From Alphaproteobacteria bacterium (lineage in GTDB: Bacteria; Pseudomonadota; Alphaproteobacteria; Acetobacterales; Acetobacteraceae), in contig JAAFHD010000052.1 in assembly GCA_013298245.1 (NCBI GenBank), positions 1 to 13,269 on the forward strand: a stretch of 13,269 bases of DNA, in the 5' to 3' direction. Of the stretch, positions 1 through 6,091 are shown piece by piece. The position numbers and the translations under genes are program-made. How positions within the stretch are numbered: position 1 is the stretch's first letter; every line of letters starts with the position of its first letter. Under the pieces are notes generated by a model that was not told the DNA's origin, ran no database searches, and was given only the letters and a program-made list of their open reading frames with translations.

Positions 1-124
1 TTCCACAATCCGCGATTGCGACGAGATCATCGTGCTCGATCGCGGGCGCATCGTGCAGCGCGGGCCGCATGAGGCGCTGCTGGATACGCCCGGCGCCTAT
101 CGCGAACTGGTCAGGCTGAGCTGA
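1..124 (+). CDS. C-terminal end of an ABC transporter ATPase, probably the peptidase-containing NHLP bacteriocin exporter (partial)
   Basis: Only the last 40 codons (frame starting at base 2, stop TGA at 122-124) are in the window. They read as the tail of an ABC ATPase domain: the STIRDCDEIIVLDRGRIVQRG stretch follows the H-loop in exporters, and it is followed by an HEALLDTPGAYRELV-type ending. The stop overlaps the ATG of the next gene by one base (TGATG), which indicates translational coupling. Because that next gene is of the NHLM_micro_ABC2 type, the known gene order of this cassette (HlyD-like adaptor, C39-peptidase ABC1, ABC2) makes this fragment most likely ABC1, which cleaves the leader and exports the peptide. 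The peptidase and membrane domains lie outside the window, so the ABC1 assignment is inference; the ABC ATPase assignment is secure. Confidence 0.8.
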   Translation, partial: STIRDCDEIIVLDRGRIVQRGPHEALLDTPGAYRELVRLS

Positions 125-2997
125 TGGAGGCCGAGCACTTCGCCACAGCACTGCTGGCGCGCCTGCCGGGCGAACGCCGCGCGGTGGGGGCCAACAACCC
201 CTTCATCGCGGCGCGCGCGGATCGTGTGTGGTTGATCCTGCGCGGGCGGCTGGATGTGTCGGTGGTGCCGCTGCGCGATGGGGTGCCGGTGGGCACGCCG
301 CGGCATGTGTTGTCGCTGGGCGCGGGTGCGGTGCTGTTCGGTATGCCGCCGTTGACGCAGGAGGACGGCACGGTGCTCGCGCTGCGCGCCACCGCGCCGC
401 TGGATGCCGAGCTGTATGAGGCACCGCGCGCGGCGCTGGAGGGGCAGGATTTCGACCTCTTCGCGGTGGATTGGATCGAGGGCTGGGTCATCGCGCTTTC
501 GGCCGCGCTGGCGGCGGGCCGTGCCATGCCCGCGCATCGCGTGCTGGAGGCCGACCCGGACCAGGCCGTCACCGCCGGCGAGAACCTGACCGCCCCGCAT
601 GGCGCGCTGCTCTGGCTGCGCATGGACAGCGGCGCCGCGCGCTATCTGGGCACAGCCGATGCCGGCACTGCGTTGCGGCCAGTGACGGAGCGCAGCTGGA
701 TCAACGTCACCGCCGATGGCGTGTGCAGCGGCTTCCTCACGCCCATGGCCTTGGCGCAGGGCCAGCTCTGGCCGGCGCTGGATGATTTTCACGCGCTGCT
801 GCTGCCGCTGCTGGCCGCCGAGCGAGAGGCCGAACACGCCGCCCGCACGCAGCGCGCCGCGCGACGCGCGACGCTGGATGACGCAGCGGCAGATGGTGCC
901 GTGCGGCGCATCGCCGCTGCCCTGCTGCCGCGCGGCTGGACGCAGGCACAGCACAGCGATGACGGCCTGGACGCCGCGCGCCAGGTGGCCGAGGCGCTGG
1001 GCGCCACCCTGCCAACGACCCCCACGCGGCACGGCGAGGACGCTCTGGCCGCCGCGTTGCACAAGGCGCGCATCAGGGTGCGCGAGGTGCGGTTGGAACC
1101 CCATTGGTGGCGCGCCAACCCAGGCCCGCTGCTGGCCTGGCGGCAGGACGGCACGGCGGTCGCGCTGCTGCCCGAAGGCGCCGGGCGCATGCGCCTGTCG
1201 GACCCAGCAGAGGGCCGCGCCGTGCCGGTCGATACCGCAGTGGCGGCCACGCTGCGCCCCATGGCCTGGATGCTGCACCGGCCCTTGCCCGCGGGCGCGA
1301 TCGGCGCGCGGGACCTGTTGTCGCTGGCCGCGCATGGGCTGCGCGCGGATGCCTGGCGGCTGGTGCTGGCAGGCGTGCTGGGCGCGTTGATGGCGCTGGG
1401 CCTGCCGCTCGCGACCAGCCTGTTGTTCGGCACCGTGCTGCCGCAGGGTGATGCGCAGGGTGCGGTGGCCATCGTGCTGGCACTGGCCTTCGCGGCCTTC
1501 GGCGCGCTGGCCTTCGAGATCACGCGCAGCATCGCGCTGCTGCGCATGCAGTCGCGCATCGATGCGGGGTTGCAGGCGGCGCTGTGGGACCGGCTGCTGC
1601 GCATGCCGCCCGAGCTGTTCCGCAGCTGCACCGCCGGCGACCTGGTGGACCGCGCCAACGCCGTGGGCACGATGCGCGAATTGCTGACCACGAGTGCGAC
1701 GCAGGCCTTGATGGGTGCGGTGTTCTCGCTGGTCAGCCTGGCTTTGCTATTCAGCTATTCGGTGCCGTTGGCGCTGGCGGGTTTGGGGTTGGTACTGGTT
1801 TTGGGCCTGGTGACGCTGTTCGTCATCTGGCGGCAATGGCCGCATCGGGTGGCGATGATGGCGGCGCAGGGGCGTGTCGAGGGGTTGGTGCTGCAACTGT
1901 TGTCCGGTGTCGGGAAACTGCGCGTGGCGGGCGCGGAACGCCGGGGCTTCGCGCGCTGGGCGGCGCTGTTCGCGGAACAGCAGCGGCGCCTGGCGGCAAC
2001 GCGCTATTGGCAGGCGGGGCTTGGCGCGGTGTCGGGCGCGTTTCCAGCCATCGCCGCGATCGCGTTGTTCGCGCTGGCGGGCGGCGAAGAAGTGCTGCTG
2101 GACTCGGCGGAGTTCGCGGGCTTCTACGCGGCATTCGGGCAGTTCAGCACGGCGATGCTGGGGCTGGTCGCGGTGGCCGGTTCCTTCGCCACATTGCCGG
2201 TGTTGTTCGATCGGATGCGCATGCTGCTGGAACGGCCGACCGAGGCCGATGCGGGTGCCGCGGCGCCGGCCGCGCTGACCGGTGCCGTGGAATTGCGCCA
2301 CGTCACCTTCCGCTACGCGGCGGACCAGCCGGCGGTGATCGATGACCTGTCGCTCGATATCCGCGCCGGTGAATTCGTGGCGTTGGTGGGTGAATCCGGC
2401 AGCGGCAAGAGCACGCTGGTGCGCCTGCTGCTGGGCTTCGAGCGGCCTGAGAGCGGCGGCATTGGCTATGATGGGCAGGATATGGCGGGGCTGGATCTGG
2501 CGGCGCTGCGCCGGCAGATCGGCGTGGTGCTGCAGGACGGGCAGCTGCTGCCGGGGCCGCTGCTGGACAACATCCTGGGCGGCACCGCGCTGCCGGAAAC
2601 TGCGGCCTGGGCGGCCGCGCGGCGTGCGGGGTTGGAGGCTGATATCCGCGCCATGCCGATGGGGATGAACACGGTGGTCGCGGAGGGCGGCGGCAATCTA
2701 TCCGGCGGGCAGCGGCAGCGTGTGCTGATCGCGCGTGCGCTGGTGCGCGAACCGCGGCTGTTGATCTTCGACGAGGCGACGAGCGCGCTGGATAACCGCA
2801 CCCAGGCGATCGTGAATGAGAGCCTGGAGCGATTGAATGTCACGCGGATTGTCGTGGCGCATCGACTGGTGACGGTGATGGGCGCGCATCGCATTCTGGT
2901 GATGGATGGCGGGCGCATTGTGGAGAGCGGGCGGTTCGAGGAATTGATGGCGGCGGATGGGCGGTTCGCTGCGATGGCGCGGCGGCAGATGGTGTAG
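124..2997 (+). CDS. NHLP/NHLM-type bacteriocin export ABC transporter, permease/ATPase subunit (ABC2)
   Basis: This 957-residue inner-membrane protein matches the architecture of the NHLM_micro_ABC2 family. It has a long N-terminal cytoplasmic region (about 1-400) whose start resembles a cyclic-nucleotide-binding-like fold and which carries no C39 peptidase. An ABC exporter membrane domain follows (about 410-700, with clear hydrophobic helices), then an ATPase domain (about 725-955). The ATPase motifs are all intact: Walker A GESGSGKST at 756-764, signature LSGGQRQR at 859-866, Walker B LLIFDE ending at D883/E884, and H-loop His913. In this family the protein works beside a peptidase-ABC transporter and a HlyD-like adaptor to export peptides with nitrile-hydratase-like or Nif11-like leaders. 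The ATG overlaps the upstream stop by one base, so it is the second gene of a coupled pair. The product's substrate gene is not in the window. The ABC exporter call is certain; the NHLP assignment rests on length, the N-terminal region and the tandem ABC arrangement. Confidence 0.87.
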   Translation: MEAEHFATALLARLPGERRAVGANNPFIAARADRVWLILRGRLDVSVVPLRDGVPVGTPRHVLSLGAGAVLFGMPPLTQEDGTVLALRATAPLDAELYEAPRAALEGQDFDLFAVDWIEGWVIALSAALAAGRAMPAHRVLEADPDQAVTAGENLTAPHGALLWLRMDSGAARYLGTADAGTALRPVTERSWINVTADGVCSGFLTPMALAQGQLWPALDDFHALLLPLLAAEREAEHAARTQRAARRATLDDAAADGAVRRIAAALLPRGWTQAQHSDDGLDAARQVAEALGATLPTTPTRHGEDALAAALHKARIRVREVRLEPHWWRANPGPLLAWRQDGTAVALLPEGAGRMRLSDPAEGRAVPVDTAVAATLRPMAWMLHRPLPAGAIGARDLLSLAAHGLRADAWRLVLAGVLGALMALGLPLATSLLFGTVLPQGDAQGAVAIVLALAFAAFGALAFEITRSIALLRMQSRIDAGLQAALWDRLLRMPPELFRSCTAGDLVDRANAVGTMRELLTTSATQALMGAVFSLVSLALLFSYSVPLALAGLGLVLVLGLVTLFVIWRQWPHRVAMMAAQGRVEGLVLQLLSGVGKLRVAGAERRGFARWAALFAEQQRRLAATRYWQAGLGAVSGAFPAIAAIALFALAGGEEVLLDSAEFAGFYAAFGQFSTAMLGLVAVAGSFATLPVLFDRMRMLLERPTEADAGAAAPAALTGAVELRHVTFRYAADQPAVIDDLSLDIRAGEFVALVGESGSGKSTLVRLLLGFERPESGGIGYDGQDMAGLDLAALRRQIGVVLQDGQLLPGPLLDNILGGTALPETAAWAAARRAGLEADIRAMPMGMNTVVAEGGGNLSGGQRQRVLIARALVREPRLLIFDEATSALDNRTQAIVNESLERLNVTRIVVAHRLVTVMGAHRILVMDGGRIVESGRFEELMAADGRFAAMARRQMV

Positions 2998-3047
2998 GCG
3001 GTGGTTGGATGGCCGGGAGGTGGCGCGCGCGGCGCGTCATCCGTCCT

Positions 3048-3716
3048 TCAACCAGCCAACGCGTGCCGCAGAAACCCTGCCGTGGCGCGATAATGCGCCT
3101 GCAGCAGCGCGACCGCTGTGGCGGCCTCCCGCGCCAGCGCCGCTTCCGCAATCGCCTCGTGTTCCGCGGCCACATCACGCCCGGGATAGGCCGCGACATT
3201 GGCAATCGCGCGGTAGCGTTCCGCGCGTTCGCGCAGCGTCTCGGCCATTTCGCGCAGCGTCGCGGACGGGCAGGCGCTGAGCAGCACCTGGTGGAAGGCG
3301 GCATGCGCCACCTCCCAGTCCGGATTATGCGTGAAGCGCTCGGCGCTGACCGAGCGCGGGATGCGCGAGAGGCGCCAGCGCACCACCACCAGCCGCTCCT
3401 CCCACGCCACATCGCCGGCGGTGATGCTCTCGCGCAGCACCACTTCTTCCAGCCAGCAGCGGGCGCGGACCAGTTCGTCGAAATCCTCGACGCTGGCGGG
3501 GGCCGCGCGGAAACCGCGGCCATCGATGCGCTGCACCAGGCCCTCGGCGGCGAGCGATGACAGCGCCTCGCGCACCGGGCTGGCACCCGCGCCATAGGTG
3601 GCGCCCAGCGTCTGCACCTTCAGCTTCAGCCCCGGTGCCAGCCGGCCCAGCAACAGGTCACTGCGCAGCTGGCGATGGACGCGTTGGGTCATGCCTGCAT
3701 CGTCATTCTCTTGCAT
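3048..3716 (-). CDS. GntR-family transcriptional regulator, FCD (FadR C-terminal) subfamily
   Basis: A 222-residue regulator with an N-terminal winged helix-turn-helix (about 10-72, including the ASPVREALSSLAAEGLV recognition region typical of GntR proteins) and an all-helical FCD ligand domain (about 78-215). In the FCD domain, His142 (in the AAFHQVLL motif), His186 (AEHEAI) and His208 (QAHYRAT) fit the metal/ligand-binding histidines of the family. The usual Asp four residues before the FH histidine is His138 here. FCD regulators usually sense small organic acids and repress adjacent catabolic genes. The gene is divergent from the binding-protein/dioxygenase unit, which it probably controls. 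The ATG at 3716 has no Shine-Dalgarno sequence; a promoter-like pair places the transcript start almost at this ATG, so translation may be leaderless. An internal ATG at 3692 is the alternative, but it also lacks a good ribosome site. Confidence 0.9.
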   Translation of the reverse strand: MQENDDAGMTQRVHRQLRSDLLLGRLAPGLKLKVQTLGATYGAGASPVREALSSLAAEGLVQRIDGRGFRAAPASVEDFDELVRARCWLEEVVLRESITAGDVAWEERLVVVRWRLSRIPRSVSAERFTHNPDWEVAHAAFHQVLLSACPSATLREMAETLRERAERYRAIANVAAYPGRDVAAEHEAIAEAALAREAATAVALLQAHYRATAGFLRHALAG

Positions 3717-3723
3717 GATGGTA

Positions 3724-3752
3724 ATTTTATCGATAAAAGGCGCGAAAGTGAA
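3724..3752 (-). promoter_or_regulatory. Candidate sigma-70-like promoter of the GntR gene
   Basis: On the minus strand, TTCACT (3747-3752) and TAAAAT (3724-3729) are separated by 17 bases, resembling -35 and -10 elements (4/6 and 5/6 matches). Only 7 bases lie between the -10 box and the ATG at 3716, so a transcript from this promoter would start at or next to the start codon. The -10 overlaps the palindrome. No equally clear promoter was found for the divergent gene in the remaining 3753-3946 stretch. Confidence 0.4.
3725..3738. promoter_or_regulatory. Perfect 14-bp palindrome, probable GntR operator
   Basis: The sequence TTTTATCGATAAAA is a perfect palindrome lying 8 bases upstream of the GntR start codon, in the region between this regulator and the divergent binding-protein gene. 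GntR/FCD dimers bind short AT-ended inverted repeats, often beside their own gene. The AT-rich site stands out in otherwise very GC-rich DNA. It overlaps the candidate -10 box of the GntR promoter, which suits autorepression. Binding is inferred from position and symmetry. Confidence 0.6.
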
Positions 3753-3930
3753 GTTTCGTCCAAGAAGGTCACAAAGCATGCGTCTTCTGCGGTTCCAAGA
3801 TGGCGGCCGTGCCGCCCTGGCTGGGCGTCTTGGCGACATGGTGGTGCCGATCGCGGCCCGCCGCAGCTTCCCCGATGACGCGGCCGAAATCAGCCCCGCC
3901 TTCACACGCTGACCGCGCCGCCAGGTGCGG

Positions 3931-3940
3931 CAGGGAGGAG
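3931..3940 (+). promoter_or_regulatory. Strong ribosome binding site that fixes the start of the Bug protein
   Basis: CAGGGAGGAG lies 6 bases before the ATG at 3947 and decides this start over the longer open frame extending upstream to 3800. The chosen start also places a signal peptide at the very N-terminus. The 3753-3930 stretch before it holds no gene I can support. Confidence 0.75.
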
Positions 3941-3946
3941 ACAAGA

Positions 3947-4918
3947 ATGAACATCATCACCACACGCCGCGCCGCACTCGCCGGCACGACCGGCTTGCTG
4001 GCCACCCCGGCAATCGCGCAGGCGCCATGGCCCGACCGGCCGCTGCGCATCATCGTGGCCTTCGCGCCTGGGGCGGCGACCGACGTGCTGGCGCGCACGC
4101 TGGCCAATGCGCTGACGCCGGCACTTGGCCAGCCAGTCGTGGTGGAAAACCGGCCTGGTGCGGGTGGTAATATCGCCACCGTCGGCGTGCGACGCATGCC
4201 CGCTGACGGGCAGACCTTTCTCGCGCACTCCGTCGCGTTTTCAGTGAACCCGAGCCTCTATCGCAACGCGGGCTATGACGCGCTGACCGATTTCGAACCG
4301 GTCGCCCTGCTGGCCAGCACGCCGAACATCCTGACCGTGAACCCCGAACGGCTGGACGTGCGCACATTGCCCGAATTGCTTGCCGCCGCGCGCGCGCGCC
4401 CGCTGGATTATGGTTCTTCCGGCACCGGCACCACGACGCATCTCGGCATGGAATTGTTGCTGCGCAGCCTGGCGCGCGTTGAAATCCAGCACGTGCCATT
4501 CGGCCCGGCGCAGGCCATCACGGCAGTGGTGGGCGGCCAGGTGCCGATGGGCAGCACCTCGCTACCGCCCGCACTGGCGATGGTGCGCGAAGGCCGCCTG
4601 CGCGGCATCGCGGTGACCAGCCTGCGCCGCGACCCCGCCCTGCCCAATGTGCCCACCGTCGCCGAACAGGGTTTTCCCGGCTTCGAGGCACTGACCTGGT
4701 TCGGCCTGATGGCCCCCGCCGGCACGCCAGCCGCCGCGAGCGATCGCATGAACGCCGAGATCAACCGCGCGCTTCGCCTGCCCGAAGTGGCACAACGCCT
4801 GGATGCCGCGGGCTTCGCGCCCGACATCCGCAGCCGCGCCGATTTCGGCACCTTCCTGCGCGACGAGGTGGCGAAATGGGCCGCCGTCGTGCGCGTTTCC
4901 GGCGCCACGGCCGATTGA
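3947..4918 (+). CDS. Bug-family (tripartite tricarboxylate type) periplasmic solute-binding protein
   Basis: A 323-residue exported protein. Residues 1-26 form a signal peptide with an RR pair at 7-8, a hydrophobic stretch and an AIAQA-type cleavage region; the RR pair could suit Tat export but the full Tat consensus is absent. The mature part shows the Bug/TctC family hallmarks: the ligand loop FAPGAATDVLAR (39-50), the VVENRPGAGGN segment (65-75), a YGSSGTGTTTH-type loop mid-protein and the VPTVAEQG motif near the C-terminal third. Bug proteins bind carboxylates or aromatic acids in the periplasm and pass them to TctAB membrane subunits or act as sensors. No TctA or TctB gene is present here, as is common for 'orphan' Bug genes in bacteria with many paralogues. 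The dioxygenase gene follows after 9 bases with its ribosome site at this gene's stop, so the ligand is probably an aromatic compound or a precursor of the dioxygenase substrate (inference). Confidence 0.92.
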   Translation: MNIITTRRAALAGTTGLLATPAIAQAPWPDRPLRIIVAFAPGAATDVLARTLANALTPALGQPVVVENRPGAGGNIATVGVRRMPADGQTFLAHSVAFSVNPSLYRNAGYDALTDFEPVALLASTPNILTVNPERLDVRTLPELLAAARARPLDYGSSGTGTTTHLGMELLLRSLARVEIQHVPFGPAQAITAVVGGQVPMGSTSLPPALAMVREGRLRGIAVTSLRRDPALPNVPTVAEQGFPGFEALTWFGLMAPAGTPAAASDRMNAEINRALRLPEVAQRLDAAGFAPDIRSRADFGTFLRDEVAKWAAVVRVSGATAD

Positions 4919-4927
4919 GGAACCCCC

Positions 4928-5797
4928 ATGCGCAACGTCACCCCCGAAACATTGACCCAGGCCTTCGCCGACTATGCCGCCGGCGCCGAAAACCCGCGCG
5001 TGCGCGAGGTATTCTGCGCGCTGGCGAAACACATGCACGCCTTCGTCAAGGAAACGCAGCTGACCCATGGCGAATGGATGGCCGGGCTGATGGCGCTGAC
5101 CCGCGCGGGCGAAATCACCACGCCCGAGCGCAATGAATTCATCCTGTTCAGCGACCTGCTGGGTGTGTCGGCTTTGGTCGACATGGTGAACACGCCGGCG
5201 GGTGCGACCAACGGCTCCAACCTTGGCCCGTTCCACCAGCGCGGCGCGCCGGAACTGGCCGATGGCGGCGACATGTGGAAGGACCAGCCGGGCGAGGTGC
5301 TGGTGGTCACCGGCCGCGCGATTGATGCGGCGACCGGCGCGGGTATTGGCGGTGTCACGCTGGACCTGTGGCAGAATGCCGATAACGGGCTGTACGCCGT
5401 GCAGGACGACGCGCAACCGCCGAAGAATTATCACGGCGTGCTGCGCTGTGCGGCCGATGGCAGCTTCGCCTTCACCACGACGCGCCCGAAATCCTACAGC
5501 GTGCCCTATGACGGGCCGGGCGGTGACATGCTGCGCGCCTTGGGGCGCGATGCCTGGCGGCCGGCGCATCTGCATGTGATTGCGGAGGCTGAGGGCTATT
5601 CGTCACTGGTGACGGAGCTGTTCCCCGAAGGCGATCCGTACCTGGACAGCGATGCGGTGTTTGGCGTGCGCGAGGATCTGGTCGTCCCACTCGGCACCAT
5701 CACCAAGGCCGATGCGCCCGCACATCTGGTCGCGCGCGATCGGCTGCCGGAGACAGCGTTGCACGTCCCCCTCATCATCCGGATGGCCCGCGCATGA
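4928..5797 (+). CDS. Intradiol ring-cleavage dioxygenase (hydroxyquinol/catechol 1,2-dioxygenase type)
   Basis: A 289-residue cytoplasmic non-haem Fe(III) enzyme that would open a catechol-type ring between its hydroxyls to give a muconate or maleylacetate. The N-terminal helical dimerisation domain (about 20-110) carries the family segment ERNEFILFSDLLGVS and the LGPF motif. The C-terminal beta-sandwich holds the iron ligands, which I place at Tyr156 (NGLYAVQ), Tyr190 (KSYSVPYDGP), His214 and His216 (RPAHLHVIA). The Tyr190-His214-His216 spacing is identical to Tyr200-His224-His226 of Pseudomonas catechol 1,2-dioxygenase. The helical domain and length resemble hydroxyquinol dioxygenases, but the exact substrate cannot be read from sequence. 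The ribosome site (GAGG) lies at the stop of the Bug gene, so the two are co-expressed. No maleylacetate reductase or muconate cycloisomerase is in the window. Confidence 0.92.
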   Translation: MRNVTPETLTQAFADYAAGAENPRVREVFCALAKHMHAFVKETQLTHGEWMAGLMALTRAGEITTPERNEFILFSDLLGVSALVDMVNTPAGATNGSNLGPFHQRGAPELADGGDMWKDQPGEVLVVTGRAIDAATGAGIGGVTLDLWQNADNGLYAVQDDAQPPKNYHGVLRCAADGSFAFTTTRPKSYSVPYDGPGGDMLRALGRDAWRPAHLHVIAEAEGYSSLVTELFPEGDPYLDSDAVFGVREDLVVPLGTITKADAPAHLVARDRLPETALHVPLIIRMARA

Positions 5798-5815
5798 GCA
5801 CGGGCGACTGCGGAT

Positions 5816-5893
5816 ATGAAACAGCTCGCGGTGGAGCTGTCGCCGGGCGCCGCTGAGCGCATCGCCGATGCGACATTGGCCGCTGGAGCATGA
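5816..5893 (+). pseudogene. Tiny truncated ORF, possibly a CopG/ParD-like antitoxin remnant
   Basis: This 25-codon open frame starts at an ATG 19 bases after the dioxygenase stop. It begins MKQLAVELSPGAAERIADAT, a pattern reminiscent of the first strand and helix of CopG/ParD-type antitoxins, and it ends at a TGA that lies inside the left terminus of the repeat element starting at 5884. This would fit a short antitoxin gene whose remainder was lost when the element arrived or when the locus was rearranged. No toxin gene and no clear ribosome site is present. The resemblance is weak and the frame could be accidental. Confidence 0.22.
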
Positions 5894-5922
5894 TCCGATC
5901 GTAAAGGCTCGCCGATCACGCT

Positions 5923-5966
5923 CTAGAGATTTTTCTCTTCAGCTTGCTTCAGAGAAAAACCTCTAG
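5923..5966. terminator. Strong hairpin, possible bidirectional transcription terminator
   Basis: CTAGAGATTTTTCTCT (5923-5938) and AGAGAAAAACCTCTAG (5951-5966) are complementary at 15 of 16 positions around a 12-base loop. It lies between the 3' end of the dioxygenase gene (+) and the 3' end of the chemoreceptor gene (-). The A/T tracts are inside the stem rather than after it, so it is not a textbook intrinsic terminator; the position between converging genes is the main support. Confidence 0.4.
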
Positions 5967-5993
5967 CCGTTGTTGAGAGGCCGATTCACTGGC

Positions 5994-6010
5994 CAGGCTG
6001 ATTCAGCCTG
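5994..6010. repeat. 17-bp odd palindrome / small hairpin inside the repeat element
   Basis: CAGGCTGATTCAGCCTG is a perfect odd palindrome that can form a 7-bp stem with an ATT loop. It sits between the larger hairpin and the third CTCTAG site of the element. It could be part of the element's fold or a protein-binding site; no function can be assigned. Confidence 0.45.
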
Positions 6011-6091
6011 TCCAGATCGGACTCTAGCCCATTGTTTTCGAGCAGCTTTATCCGGCCAATCGATCCCGATCGAACGGATGATGCTCCAACC

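Larger units (their letters stand above)
5884..6088. repeat. 205-bp non-coding element with 18-bp inverted termini and nested hairpins
   Basis: The ends TGGAGCATGATCCGATCG (5884-5901) and, inverted, TGGAGCATCATCCGTTCG (6071-6088) match at 16 of 18 positions. The left end also pairs locally (5886-5897 with 5912-5923, 10 of 12 pairs), which resembles the GAGCATGATC...GATCATGCTC extragenic palindromes common in alphaproteobacteria. Inside are a 16-bp hairpin (5923-5966), a 17-bp odd palindrome (5994-6010) and an interrupted palindrome TCGATC-CC-GATCGA (6060-6073). CTCTAG occurs three times (5921, 5961, 6022), although CTAG is normally rare in GC-rich genomes. The composition is more AT-rich than the flanks. 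I see no coding potential and no target duplication. It may be a miniature mobile element, a decayed insertion sequence or a composite of extragenic palindromes. Confidence 0.6.

Noticed and set aside
97..1335. A 412-codon minus-strand frame over the start of the ABC2 gene
   Set aside because: Arg/Gln/His-rich composition and no family resemblance; it mirrors the real plus-strand coding sequence.
3001..3047. Possible terminator hairpin between the ABC2 and GntR genes (GGTTGGATGG against CCGTCCTTCAACC)
   Set aside because: The pairing is interrupted, the loop is long and there is no T tract on either strand.
3800..3946. A 49-residue N-terminal extension of the Bug protein
   Set aside because: The strong ribosome site at 3931-3940 and the signal peptide starting at 3947 both support the shorter protein.
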